From assembly GCA_006384855.1 (NCBI GenBank), contig VCJN01003494.1:1-64000 (forward strand): a stretch of 64,000 nucleotides of DNA. The letters run 5' to 3'. Shown here piece by piece: positions 28,686 to 41,313 of the stretch. The position numbers were made by a program, and so were the translations under genes. Under the pieces are notes generated by a model. It ran no database searches. It had not been told where the DNA came from and saw nothing but the letters and a program-made list of their open reading frames with translations. The DNA is from Tetraselmis striata. Its lineage: Eukaryota > Chlorophyta > Chlorodendrophyceae > Chlorodendrales > Chlorodendraceae. Within the stretch, counting starts at the first letter, position 1. Each line of letters starts with the position of its first letter.

Positions 28686-30885
28686 CCAACAAGTACCGAG
28701 GAGGCGGGCTCACCTTGTGGGCCCGGGTTCACCTTGTGCCTACCCTGCACAAGCCATATGCCGGTCTTCGGTAATTTTCTAACTAGCAATGGAAGAACCA
28801 TGTTGTATATGGCACAGATCCACACACACACACACACACAGACATGCACATGCCTACAGCACAACAGTATCAGAAGCGTTCTGTAGGGTATGTGTCAACA
28901 TGTTGCGTGTACACTCATCCGGATTGATGCAACGGATTCCATTCATCATCTCTAGTCCGGATTTGCATCATTCGCGCGCGCAAGGTGTGGTTTTGACGGC
29001 ACGTGGATGACAGGTTATAATGGTGCTGCACAGGGCCAACCACTCATAACACCTAAGCGCAATATGCCACGAAAGCAAGAAGCGACACCACAGAGACAAT
29101 AGTGTTTGGTAAGTCCTGCTGATGAATCCATGGTATATACATATAGATACATATGCGCGCACGCACGTGACGGAGTGTGTGTGCGTGTGTGTGGGCTGTT
29201 ATTTTGTAAAGCTGGACAAGAATATTCATGATCGAAAAAGCAGTACGAGTAACCAATAACTATCACTTAATTCCTACGTATTCAAATCACGTTGATCACG
29301 TTGTTTGAACCAGGGTTAATGTGCCAAACTCATATTTGCCGAGCTGGTCTGATTCGGTCCGAACTGTGTTCGGACTGTCTGGGTGAATGGGGACAAGCAC
29401 CGTTTGGGAGTTGTTGTGGGGCGTTTTGCAAGCTCGTATTCAGCACCGGTAAATGGTACGGGATACGAGCCGGATTGGGCTTGGCGACGACATTAGGGTT
29501 GATAATAAGGACGGTACTGAAAGTACTGGTGAGGGAGCAGTAACAAATGTGTGGTGACATCGGCCGAAGCCGAATTCTTGACCCAAAACACCCCCCAGCA
29601 CTTGACCTCGTGCGCCAACTGCAGTCGTAGGTCTGGCATAGCCCATAGACCATTGCCACATGTGTGGTGGTCGGCGCCGTCAGTACCTGTACCCGTATGT
29701 TGTGACAGCAAGGGCCCCACCGGGTCCTGTCCCGGGGGCGGGAAAAAAAAAGGGCCCCACCGCACCCCAGTATGGGTACTCACGTTTCCAACAAGTACCG
29801 AGGAGGCGGGCTCACCTTGTGGGCCCGGGTTCACCTTGTGCCTACCCTGCACAAGCCATATGCCGGTCTTCGGTAATTTTCTAACTAGCAATGGAAGAAC
29901 CATGTTGTATTTGGCACAGATCCACACACACACACACACACATGCCTACAGCACAACAGTATCAGAAGCGTTCTGTAGGGTATGTGTCAACATGTTGCGT
30001 GTACACTCATCTGGAATGATGCAACGGATTCCATTGATCATCGCTAGCCCGGATTTGCATCATCCGCGCGCGCTTTGCAAGGTGTGGCTTTGACGGCACG
30101 TGGGTGACAGGCTATTGTGGTGCTGCACAGGGCCAAACACTCATAACACCTAAGCGCAATAACCCAAGAAAGCAAGAAGCGACACCACAGAGACAATTGT
30201 GTTTTTTTTTTTTGGTAAATCCTGTTGATGAATCCATGGTATTTACATATAGATACAAATGCGCGCACGCACGTGACTGTGTGTTGTGTGTGCGTGTGCG
30301 TGTGTGTGGGCTGTTATTTTGTAAAGCCGGACAAGAATATTGATGATCTAGCAAGCAGTACGAGTAACCAATAACTATCACTTAATTCCTACGTATTCAA
30401 ATCATGTTGTTTGAACCAGGGTTGATGTGCCAAACTCATATTTGCCAAATCTGGTTCGGTCCGAACTGAATTCGGACGGTTTGGGTGAATGGGGACAAGC
30501 ACCGTTTGGGAGTTGTTGTGGGGCGTTTTGCGAGCTCGTATTCAGCACCGGTAAATGGTATGGAATACGAGCCGGATTGGGCTTGGCGACGACATTAGGG
30601 TTAATAATAAGGACGGTACTGAAAGTACTGGTGAGGGAGCAGTAACAAATGTGTGGTAAAGTTCGCCCCGGGACATCGGCCGAAGCCGCCCCAGCACTTG
30701 ACCTCGTGCGCCAACTGCAGTCATAGGTCTGGCACAGCCCATAGACCATTGCCTCATGTGTGGTGGTCGGCGCCGTCAGTACATGTACCCGTATGTTGTG
30801 ACAGCAAGGGCCCCACCGGGTCCTGTCCCGGGGGCGGGAAAAAAAAAGGGCCCCACCGCACGCCAGTATGGGTACTCACGTTTCC
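28686..30885. repeat. Large tandem duplication, two units of about 1.1 kb
   Basis: Unit 1 spans 28686-29787 and unit 2 spans 29788-30885. They share a long run of blocks in the same order: a CCTTGTGGGCCCGGGTTCAC block, a (CA)n run, a GTGTACACTCATC block, a CATATAGATACA block, a TTCGGACNGTNTGGGTGAAT block, and a GTCCCGGGGGCGGGAAAA block. Differences are small: a T run near 30200, indels near 29550-29580, and a shorter CA run in unit 2. I see no gene in either unit. The first unit starts 175 bp after the methyltransferase stop. Confidence 0.85.
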
Positions 30886-30984
30886 CTCAACTGCTCGGCA
30901 TGCACAACCAAAACCCTAAAACCCTGAAACGCCGTCAATCGTCAACTCAACAATTCATGCAGCGCCGTTACAATTTTCCCCCCG

Positions 30985-31226
30985 CCCCCGGGACTGGACT
31001 GGCACCAGTGAAACCCTTGCAGTAGCGTCTCTACGATGGCCGCTTGGGCAACGATCCATTTACGTAAAGCCCTGGGTTAGCGACGCTCTCTTGTAGTCAA
31101 CAGCTAATTGCCGAAGCATTCTGTAAAACTAATTGAAGGCCGTTGATGGAATTTCCAACAGTGTTGGATCACCGTCTAAAACACTGCCATCAGAATTCCC
31201 GGCACGAAAGGTCCGCCGTACCCGTC
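30985..31226 (+). repeat. Dispersed repeat R1, copy b
   Basis: Same order as copy a: the CCCCCGGGACTGGACTGGCA start, the GTCTCTACGATGGCCG box, TTGCCGAAGCATTCTG, and a GGTCCGCCGTACCCG end. It lies about 260 bp upstream of the transposase pseudogene and just after two CCCTAAAA-like words at 30904-30923. Confidence 0.65.
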
Positions 31227-31484
31227 CGCGGGTACCTTACGACCCCGCCCCCCCCCGCCCCCGCCCCCCGCCCCAATTGTTGCTGGTCCTGCGACGACAT
31301 GCGCTGCCACAGCTCCATACTTCCCATAGCCAGGAACCCCTCAGTAACTTTCTTACGACCTACACTCCATCGATTCCATCGCACAGCCGCCGTCTACGAG
31401 GGTCGGTCAATAGCGGAGTTTGTCGTGTGTGCGGCGCAGTGACGAGCGAGCAGGTCGGCCGCTGCGAGATGGGTGGTGAGCAAC

Positions 31485-34400
31485 ATGTCAACTGAAAATA
31501 ACCCTCCTTCCAAAGGCGGAAGGCCGCGAAAACGGCAACGAGGCCGACCTTTACTCAAGAGAGATGCTCCGGACCCGCCGACAGGGCTTCAACAGCACGT
31601 CAAAGTGGGTAGAATCCCTGTGCCAGTGCAGACGCACAACGGCAAGTTCAAGTTGCGGTGTAGCTATCAGCCCAGGAAGGGCGCCAACCTGGAACGAATT
31701 GAGTCTAACACCACCCGTCCTGGGTGGGACGGACCCAAGGTCTTCGATACGAGGGAAGAAGCTCTTCAGTGGGCCGAGAGATTCAGCTTCTGGGTCGCAG
31801 CTCTGATGGGCTCTCGCTCAAAAGAAGGTGTGGCAGACCGCCTGCCCAATAGGCTAACACGTTTGCAACGAGCAAAATTGTCAGCCCTCACCACCACGCA
31901 AGGAGCTGGACTGCTTGATGCTGAGCACCTCGAGGATGGATCTCAGTGAGGGCGCTCTATCCAGGCTTTGCAGGCGACGCTACAAAGACGGCAAGAGAGA
32001 CCGGTCGGAATTCATTGGACAACGGCGCGAAAACGGCAGCGAGGCCACAGTCGACCATTTGCTGGAGCAGCCTTCGGCTCGGCTTGAGGCGGCGGAGTTA
32101 TTGGGGTCGCACGTGGCTAATGGGACTGTCGAGCAACTTATGGACCCCGAGATTGAGGATTGTAGTGCAACATGCGGTTGCATAGATATCAGTGGTGACC
32201 TTGGCAGTGAGCATCGCAAGCGGCAGCCCATCCCATTTATATGAACTCCGTAGATCGGTCAGAAATCAGCTAGGTAGACTCCATCATGCAAGCAACTGCC
32301 GACTCTACATCATGTCATGGGAGAGAGACAGAACTATCTCATATAGAAGGCATCCATGCTTGGGAAGCTCAGGAGCTGCCATGCTTGTACCACCTGCCAT
32401 CTGCTTTCGGCTTGCAGACAGATGCGGAGATTGCAAATAAAGTTCTAAGCCACAACTTGATGCGTCTGAACCAGAATGAGGAAGATGTAGGGCCGCACGA
32501 GACTCAGAGCCCTAACTAAAGAACCTTGTTTCGATGGGTCGCTGACTTTGACAGGAATGACCGGGTGGGCTTCTCGAGTGATGGGCGAGGGCAGGGCCTA
32601 TCGAACTGGATCCTGATGCAAGAAGACCTCAAGCGGAATTTTGTGAGATTCATGCGCAGAGCCGCGCAATCCCAGACATGTTTGTCTGTTGACATTGCGC
32701 ACGAGTACCTGAACTCTGAAATGCTGCCCAAGCTCGAGCCCAAGGTCAGAAAGAAGTACGGCCTTGGCACTGGAATCAGCTGGACAACAGCCTATATTTG
32801 GATGTGGCGCGGTCTGCTTGGCAAAAGAAGGGTTTTACAATGACATGCACGAGCGATTAGACGCCATTGAATACCGACAGAAATTCTACATCCCTACTAC
32901 AAAAGAGCTCGAGCTACGTGAGCCCCTGTGGGTGCGCGTGCCCCTGGAGGATGGCTTCCAGATCCTTGACGGCATGCGCGTTGAGGGCGACAATGACAGA
33001 GATGCGATTATCTGCACTACAATGAAACGCCTCGGGGAGACGTCACCGATTCAAGGCAAAATCATGGTATTCCCCAAAGACCTAATTGGGATTTTGAAGC
33101 CGCCAGCCACCTGGTGCAGCCAACCCCGCGCCCGCCGCCATCCCGCAGCCGCGAGCACCTACCACAGCCGCCTCTTGAGTCTGCCGCCATCCCGCAACCG
33201 GCAGCACCTGCAGCAGCCAATACACTACTACCCAGCACACAGTCCCCACCGGGCGCACAGCCACCAGCAGCGTTGCTACCTAACATTGACGTTGCTCGTG
33301 TCATGCAAAATGTGACTCTTGGGAATTTGAAGCGCATCATCATTGACATCAACAAAGGTTGGACTAGTGACCCGGCTGTCCCTACCCAACCTCTGCAAGG
33401 GCGTGTCCGGGTCTCAGTGTCAGGCTCCAAGCAAGCGCTCATCAATCGGATCACCGTAAGATGGCGGGACCCTCCACATGAGGAATATTGGATCACCCGC
33501 TTCCCAGAGTTCATCACCAAGCCCTCCGAACCCCGCATTGTTTGGGCTCTTCTCGGTCCAGGTCCTCTTTCTAATCATGTAGCTCAAGCAAGAGGCAGCG
33601 ATAAAGAGTCAGGTTGTGATGATGACACGCCCACTGTCATTGGGGAGGTGCTGCCGGAGCGTGAAGCCCGATTGCAAATGATGCTGGATTAATTCTTCGC
33701 TGTCAGCATCGATGGCAATGTGCAAATGGAGGTGCACGTCGGTGTGCTGGAGGCACATGAGACCGCGCAATTACGATCGCGCCTACCGTTTGGCGGCACC
33801 GCGAGCGTCTGCTGGCAACCCATCCTCGCCCCTGATTGCAAGTACCAGCACGGTAACAGCTGCAGGTGCAACATGCCACTGCTGAGAAGTGGGCAAGACA
33901 AGAGCGCTTCAAGGCGTTTGCAAGGATTAAGCGTGTTTGGGTAGTGAACGACAAGATGCCGCTCTACAAGAAGGGCGAGGGCCCTGGCGAGATGGCTTCA
34001 GCGCTCACTGACGAGATACTTGGATGGGGGCTCAAGCTCCCACTTGCTGCACTGGAGAAGATCAATGCCTGGCGTGCTGAGCAAGTCCCGCCATAGCCGC
34101 CCTTGGAGGCGAGTCCAGGTCTCATGTACTTGCGGTACGGCACAGGTGTGTGGTGGACATACGACAGCTTCGCTGAGCAAGTGGAGGCAATGACGGATTG
34201 CTACGAGATACTCTTCCCCGAGTTTCAAATTTGCAGCGAGGTTGATCACAACCATGGCCATGCAAAGAAAAAGGTGGGAGCGCTGTGTGTCACCGACATG
34301 AACTTGAACTGGGGCGGCAAGAAGGATCCATTCCTCCTGGAGAAGGGTCCCTGATGACGAATGATTGCGTCTGCAGTCGGCATGCGATGATGACGGCAAC

Positions 34401-35041
34401 ACGCAAGCGCGCTGCTCCATTGTGTTGTTGTGTTGTTGCATGTATATTGATTCGAGCGAACATGCAAAGCACAATCCTTCATATGAAAAGTGCTGACTAA
34501 CATGACACACAATTGTATGCAGGCCCTGATGGCACTGTCACTCACCACGATTGTTGCGTCTATGCTGGCACTGTTCAACACTTCGTTTTCCCAGAGCCTC
34601 AGCCCGGTGCTCCGCCCCCTCCACCTCCTTGGTACCAGCCCGATGCCCCGCCATTTGACATCACAAATGGATGGACAAGGGGATCAATTAAGTTTTGTGG
34701 GAGCGCGGTCTGTGGGAATTTGGCATGAAGCTGGAGAGCGCTCAGAAGACTAGCTGACCAAACTTGAAGACTTCACGTCGGAGAAGTCTGCCTTGGAGAA
34801 GCTAGTCCACAGCCGAGGGCACATTCTCCTCATGAGTCCGAAAGGTCACCCTGAGCTTGCTGGCAAGGGCGTGGAGTACGCCTGGGGAGCTGCCAAGCTG
34901 CGTTCCCGCAAGATCAATGCTTGCAAGGTGAAGAACATGCTCATCAACATCCTTCGAGTTATGGACTCCGACTACCTCACGCTCGAGAGATGCCGCAAGC
35001 TTGCAAGGAAGGCACGAGACTGCAGGAATGCTTACGAGTAA
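31485..35041 (+). pseudogene. DDE-type transposase, decayed
   Basis: A broken gene for a DDE-superfamily transposase common in protist genomes. Pieces in order: 31485-31949, with an N-terminal AT-hook-like KGGRPRKRQRGRP; 32526-32840 and 32820-33110, with KEGFYNDMHERLDAIEYRQK; 33866-34096, with LYKKGEGPGEMASALTDE; 34097-34354, with GVWWTYDSFAEQVEAM, then EVDHNHGHAKKK and TDMNLNWGGKK; about 34520-34730; and 34793-35041, with SRGHILLMSPKGHPELAGKG and VEYAWGAAKL. The order matches one protein, but it changes frame repeatedly and hits stops (for example 32822, 33690, 34094) without convincing splice sites. A Pro/Ala-rich stretch of about 190 residues (33114-33692) sits where the family is usually continuous. 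Asp of VDHN and Glu of VEYAWG are candidates for catalytic acids. Confidence 0.65.
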
Positions 35042-36705
35042 TGCAACGTGGGGCTCGAGGAGGTGGAAAGGATGAAGAAACACTCGAAGGCTCCTCGTTG
35101 CACGATGCACTAGGACATGGGTTTCTTGATGCGCACCTTGGACATCGGCATCCCACAGGCGGGCGCGGCCGCGCGGACTGCCGTCTGGAGCACCAAAGCC
35201 GCCTTCGATCGCCGAGACCGCGCAGCTGAGGCACCGATGTCCAACGGCTGAGTAGTACCCGTAGGTGACTGACTGCACAGCTCTGGGCTGCGTTCAAGAA
35301 CTGGTGAATGCGCCATCCTGGGCTGGTCCGACCCGCCGAGCTGCGCGGCGACGCGCGCTGCGCGTCCCGGAATTTATTTTCCGGAATTTACATTATATCG
35401 CCCGTATAGTATTCGTATTATATTTTGTAATGAAAGCGACATTGCCGATTAATAACCGCAAAATCGTATTTTCTTTTTTCCTGGGATCGAATGGGGACCA
35501 ATAAACTAGAGAATCCAACGGACACAAGTTGCCGTTCCAGGTGGGCTTTCATGCGCAACTTGTCCGACTCCATTTTGATTGTCGCTAAGTACCGGTGTCA
35601 AAAAAGTCCGGCACAAGAAAAAGTTGATTCGTGTTAGTCAGTGACTTGCGTTAACCTCCCCTGCCCTGAATACGGATTTTTCTAAGGTAAAATGTGCCGC
35701 CGCGGCTTCTGCTCTGCGTCCGCGCCAGCTGCACGCGCGCCGCAGTAGTCAGATTTGTACTGGTAGCCACGAAGACGGATACGGTACCGCCAGGAGTAGA
35801 GCCACCACCTGCCCAGGACTGGTAGCAGTACCTGCCCCACAGCCCCCTCTCTACCCCCATACCATAGCCCATCTTACCCCTGTCCCCTTTCGCCACCTTC
35901 TCTGAGGTAGAGAGCACTCGGGCAAGAGAGCACCATCTCAGGTCCCGGCAGGTACACGTGAGACAGCGGGTGGCGCTTGACAGGGGGTTGAAGAGCGCAG
36001 CGCGGCAGGTGCTCTCCCACCGTCTCGCATGTGGCGGGTCTCTTGATATGGGCGCGGCGTGCAGCAGTACACAAAGGGTTAGCACGCCACTGCCAGCAAC
36101 CACCTCAAGCGCGGTAACATCCTCCGAGGTGGTGCCGAAAGTCCAGGGAACGAAGCATAGGCCCTCATCGGGGGCGCCAGACGCAAACGGGAAGGCAGAA
36201 GGTGCGTGCCACCGCCAGTGCTGCGCGGGACGAGGTAGTGCTAGCGGGTGGTACCGGTACTACGGACTGGTAGCCATACCTATTAGCGACTACCGTTGCT
36301 GGGCGCGGTGGCGTGCTGAGCGGCAGTGGGCACATAAATCATAATATGCCCGGCGGATTATATGAGATTGTGTTCACATGTACCATAATATTTGTGGATT
36401 TGTCAGTCCAACAACCGGTGATTCATATATATAGCGACTATGAGCGCGGTTCGGCTCTGTGGCGCGCCTCGCTTCGTGATCCCCCCCCCCCCCCCCCCCC
36501 GCCTCGTGGCATGCGCCCCCAAATTCAGCAACGCTGCTTCACGGATAGGGCGCCGCATGGCCGCTACTGCTCAGCTGCCGCTTGAACACACCCACGCGCT
36601 GGTCCCTCCACCACCCGCGTCTCAGCCGCCCCCGAAATCTCCGCTAATCAAGCGGCCTCCGTTCCCTCCTCTGTCCCCTCAGCCGCAGAGGGCGCGGGCG
36701 CCGAG
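35042..36705. other. Intergenic region before the nicotinamidase gene
   Basis: No gene supported. AT-rich from about 35370 to 35660 and GC-mixed after. A C tract lies at 36481-36500. The stretch 36588-36705 stays open into the downstream ATG and includes a CCCTCAG-CCGCAG acceptor-like sequence, so a 5' exon of the nicotinamidase gene could lie here. Confidence 0.3.
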
Positions 36706-39113
36706 ATGCCGCCGCCGTTCACGCCCGAGACGGCGCTGCTGGCTGAGCACACCCGGCTGCTCGCGGCCGCCGGCGCAAAGGTGGTGGCTGCGCCGAGGGT
36801 TGGGCCGTCCGCCATCACTGCGGACGACGCGCTCATCGTAGTGGATATGCAGAACGATTTTGTGCCTGCGAAGGACGCACCTCTGGGCGGGCGCTTCGCG
36901 GTGCCGGTGCGCCCCGCTTCTCCCCCTTTTCACGTCAAGAAACGACGACCCGCAACGTAACACTCGTACCGCGTCGCTCGGCGGATAGTCGCCGAGCACT
37001 TAGCGCAGTACGCGCCGGGCTGCATTGTGGGATACTCCGCCAGGCACAGGGCAGGGCTGAGCGCCCGGCAGGCACAGGGCAGGGCTGAGCGCCGCCGCGC
37101 CCGACTACCGCAGGAGGGCGCCACGGCATCCAAGTTGTGCGTGAAGCTAATCGATGCCTTTAGCGCGGCGGGTGCGAAGATCATAGCCTCCAAGGACTAC
37201 CATCCCGACGGGCACTGCTCCTTCATGGAGCGTGGCGGCCCCTTCCCGCCGCACTGTGTGCAGGGCAGCCCCGGCTCACAGGCAAGGCCCCTCCCTTCCC
37301 CCTCCCTGGCCCTGTGCCCCCCCCCCCCCCCCCTTTCCTCTAGCTGTTCACATTCATCCACAAAGACACATATGCGAGGGGAATATGAAAAGAAAGAAAA
37401 GCATGAAGAGAGACGCTAAACCTTGCTGGCCTGCTGCGGTGTGCAGTTCTTCCCGGAGATAGCAGCGGCCATCAAGAAGGCAAAGGAGAAGAGCGGGCAT
37501 GACTTCCACCTCGTCCACAAGGTGCCCCCTCCCACAACACACACACACACACAAGCGCAGGCAGGACTGGCATCGGCACCGTGAGGTGGCAGCCCTCACC
37601 TCCCCCCCCCCCTTCCCCCCCCCCCCTTCCCTTGTCCCGCTCCCTGCCTCGGCGCGCAGGGCTTCCACGAGGACATCGAGTCCTTCGGCAGCTTCCCCTA
37701 CATCGTGGAGCAGATAGAGAGCCGCCCGATCTCGTGCGCCGACAAGGGCTGCTGCCCGCTGTGGACGGGCGGCTTTGAGCTCAAGTGCTCCAACGCCAAG
37801 GCGGACGTCGACGCGCCACCGGACATCCTGTCCATCCTGGAGGAGCGGCGGCGGACCATGCAGGTTCGGCGCCTCGCGCTGCTTGCGTGCAGCTGTGGCC
37901 ATGCAGGTGGCGATGGTTGGGGGGGGGGGGGGGGGGGGCTTGGCACTCAACTGCGGCCTGACTAAGCCACCGCCCTGCAGGTAAAGGTAGAATACTTTAT
38001 ATAAATGTGGAATTTCCGGAATTCAATTGGATTTTGCAGAATTTTCAGGAAATTCCGTTGCATTGTTCAATAAATCACATGCTGCAAACCCATTCCGGAA
38101 ATGCTGTTTTTTCGATCACTTTCATTTGGACAGGATTTCAAGGAACTGAATTCTGATACCCGAGAAATCAAATCAGTTCAGTTTGGACCTTTGCTTTTAT
38201 GGGGTGGAATCAAGTGGAATGTTCAGGTAGAATGATGCCCCCCCCCCCCCCCCCCCCTCCCCCCCTCCCCCCTTTCCCCCTCTGCAGGCGGTGATGGACG
38301 AGGGCTGGAAGAAGGGCGACCCCCTGGAGCGCCGCATCTTTGTGTGCGGCCTGGCCATGGACTTCTGCTGCCTGGACACCCTAGGTGCCGCCCGCCCTCC
38401 GCGCTGCCCTCGCCGGTGATTGACCTCCTGGCCATTGACAGGCCCTAAGACATGACATGCCATCAAGGGTTCCAGGGTTTGAAACCCCCACAACCCGCCT
38501 TGTCACAAATCGCCTGGAAAGCGTCTAAAAGTCGCAAATTACAGAGCCCGTGGTAGTGTGGAGACGGGATCAGGGTATTCGCTTTAGGGTTTGATTTTGT
38601 GTTTACAGCGTGACAGACCCAAACGAGTCACGTGCTTTTTTTAGGGTGTGAGGCTGAGATGTCATGTAGAACCTAGAACGTAACCGTAAACCCCAAAGCC
38701 TAAGCATTGGAAACAATCTAGGGATGGTATGAGGCTTGTTTTTCTAGGATCATTAGTTAGGGTTTATCAAATCCCTAAGTTTAAAAAAAAACCTTCTTTC
38801 ATTTCCACACTTTGTGATGGAAATTTCGCTCAATGATTGGAAGGCCCAGAGCGGGCGCCATAACTCTAGTACCCTACTTGAGCGCTGAACCCCCCCCCCC
38901 CCCCCCATCCGGCCGGCCCCCGGCCCCACAGTCAACGCAGGGCGTGTCGGCTACAAGAACCTGCACCTCGTGATGGATGCCACGCGCCCCGCGCACATCC
39001 CGGGCCTCGGCCAGCACGGCACCGGCTTCCTGACGGATCCCAAGGAGATGATGGAGCTGCTCAACAAGGCGGGCGTGACGCTTGTGAACGCCGCGGCGAT
39101 TGGGCTCAAGTAA
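36706..39113 (+). CDS. Nicotinamidase (isochorismatase-like hydrolase)
   Basis: Converts nicotinamide to nicotinate and ammonia in NAD salvage. Six exons: 36706-36906, 37114-37281, 37447-37521, 37660-37863, 38288-38384 and 38932-39113 (TAA). The first four end in phase 0 and the fifth in phase 1, giving about 308 residues. The catalytic Asp is in IVVDMQNDFVP. Metal ligands are D and H of KDYHPDGHCSF, and the catalytic Lys is expected in the region between. The nucleophilic Cys is in FVCGLAMDFCCLDT, with PFPPHCVQGSPG before it. The third exon (FFPEIAAAIKKAKEK) and fourth (GFHEDIESFGSFPYIVE) form a longer insert than in bacterial PncA (about 210 residues), as in eukaryotic relatives. Intron 2 appears to start GC (CAG-GCAAGG). 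The start could lie further upstream with a targeting extension. No broken features. Confidence 0.88.
38011..38175. repeat. Degenerate GAATTC/ATTCAG-rich intronic block
   Basis: Many imperfect words of the type GGAATT, GAATTC and TTTCAGGAAATTCC within intron 4 of the nicotinamidase gene. A similar block lies at 44015-44335 in the alpha/beta hydrolase gene. Confidence 0.45.
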
Positions 39114-39689
39114 GAGGTTCCGCACGGCACGGAACGCGGGAGGGGTGCTGCACCATGTGACGATTCTGTGTGACCCGCGTGTAGACCCCTGGAACCCCCC
39201 CCCCCCTCTCTCTCTCAAAAGAGGAGCCCCTCTCAATCGTACTGGCTTAGCTTTGATACGTATGTAGTGGCCTCTCAAAAGTGAAGAGCAATGCAAATGA
39301 GGATGCGCCGCCCTGCCCAGAAAAGGGTGCGCGTGGGCGCTGCAACGTATGTGCCGCTGTAGATTGGTAGCTTGCATGCAAGCATGCATCGCCTTGATGT
39401 CCAGGGCTACGCCTCTCAGACAGAAAGGGGGGGGGGGGGGGGAGTATCTGTGGGGGGTAACGAGTTCACGAGAGTTGCCGTTTCCGGCAGATCAGGGGCG
39501 TGCCTGTATTCTGGTCACATGTGCACGCTGACGCTTGTCCCAACGGAAAGAAGCTGTGCACGAGGTTTCGCATTCGCAGCGGCGGTCTCCTTCCAAGGGC
39601 GCAAGGTGTCGGCACTGGCACAGATGCCGCCAGTGGCCTTCTAGGTACCCAGGTACCTGTTTTGGGTGCCGACCCCAACCAGAACCCGG

Positions 39690-39830
39690 GTATTACAGCA
39701 AGCCTCAGATGGAGCCTCCGCGCAACCTATAGTAATAAGAACACTATATAGAGCTCCGCTACACTTTCGCCTATATTTGACCCCCGGCAGGCAGGGCAGG
39801 CTCTTCTTCGCGGAGTTCTGATTCCCGAGT
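39690..39830 (+). repeat. Dispersed repeat R2, near full copy
   Basis: Shows AAGCCTCAGATGGAGCCTCC, AACCTATAGTAATAAGAACA, GAGCTCCGCTACACTTTCGC and TTTGACCCCCGGCAGGCAGG, then GGCTCTTCTTCGCGG and GTCGGCGCC. The last box runs directly into the 21-bp tandem repeat. Confidence 0.5.
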
Positions 39831-39909
39831 CGGCGCCCTGTCGAGTTAGTTCGGCGCTCTGTCGAATTAGTTCGGCGCCCTGTCGAGTTGGTTCGGCGCG
39901 CTGTCGAAT
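39831..39909. repeat. 21-bp tandem repeat, about 3.8 units
   Basis: Units of the form CGGCGCCCTGTCGAGTTAGT plus T start at 39831, 39852, 39873 and 39894 with one to three differences each. Confidence 0.8.
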
Positions 39910-41313
39910 GCCAAGGGGGCTGAGGGCCCTGCAGGGCAGGGCAGGTTACGAGCACTGATCGGGTGACGACACATGATACGCGCCCGATGCCACATTATAG
40001 CACAACCGCGGAAGGGCGTCAGCATGCAGTATCAGCAAGCGCATGGGCGATCTTGCCGGTGCGCCGATGCCATAGCACCACAGAGCCTATCAATACATCT
40101 GGTATCACTGGTGGTATAGCGAGTGATCATCGCCGCCTTTGGCTGGCAAGCTTGAGTGTCGTCATCCGGCAACGAGGAGTCGGTCGCGGGGGCTCTTTTT
40201 CAGCACACCGCCTGCCGTTGCCGCTAAGTAAATGCCGGTTATCAGCAAAACATTGTGCCATTGAATCGGGCGAGCACGTTGCCCCAATCGTTGGTTCGCA
40301 GCATCACACGACCGATAAAGCACACCGGCACATCGGGGGGCTGTGTATTTCAGCTTCATCCAACGGAGCGGAAACGCCGAATGGTCGCGATATCAGCGTA
40401 CGTAATCGGCATATAGACGTACTCTTCATGCTCGCAGCCCCAAGGAATCAACACGACCTGCCCTGTGCAAAACCTGAAGGGTAGCGGTAAGCCTGGATTT
40501 TTGAACGGTATTGTAAACTACCGCGTATTTGAACTAAACGTGTCGATACTCATAATTCTACATGTCGGCAGAAGAAATTTACATTTTCCGAGCATTCACA
40601 AATACTACAAGAACTTGTGGTGGACTTCAAATGTACGCCAATCTGCCCGGTGCGTACGCTGCGATATATCAGCGACAGCTCGCGCAGAAATAATGTCCAG
40701 CCACATGTAATAATGCATCCGTGCGCTCGTCCCAAAGTGTTCCCAAACCTCATCAGTCCTGGCATGATATCGCACACAGCGACGCTGCACCAGCAATGTT
40801 AGTTGCGGTCCACCGATCACTGTGCTCGTGCCAATACTTACCACGGATACACAGGTGCCACACGACGACGGGTAACCAGGTACATTGCAGACACACTCAC
40901 ACGCACACACACACACACACACACGCACCAGATGTTCACATCTGGCACCCAATGAAATGCAGACCCCTAGATAGTTGGGTGTCCGCGCTCCCTCTGCCGT
41001 TCCCTTATAGACATAGCACCCCCTCCCCTCCCCTCCCCGCTCGCTTTCTCTCTCTTGGCTATCCCCCCGTTGTGCTTCCTCCCTTGACTCCCTTGGCTAC
41101 GGAGGGGCTATCGCCTATCATCGGCGCGGCAGCAGGGGCGATGGTCACGCCGACGGTGCGGCTCGCCGCCCCCTTATCGGCCCCTATTCCATTCCATGAC
41201 TTAAGTATCAAAAGTGTGTTTACGCTGCACCGCACGGCACAGAGAGGGCGCGGTGGCGCGTCGTGCCGAACAATGCCCGCCGTACCCCGGCGGCTGCTCG
41301 CCCACGCGTTATT

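Larger units (their letters stand above)
39114..41313. other. Intergenic region between convergent genes
   Basis: The nicotinamidase (+) and alpha/beta hydrolase (-) genes converge. The region holds a G tract (39427-39442), an R2 repeat (39690-39830), a 21-bp tandem repeat (39831-39909), an AT-rich part (40490-40720), an (AC)n run (about 40890-40925) and a CCCTCCCC run (41020-41040). Open frames here are not supported as genes. Confidence 0.35.

Noticed and set aside
35651-36103. A 150-residue minus-strand frame near 36 kb
   Set aside because: No motif, splice context or composition supports it as coding.
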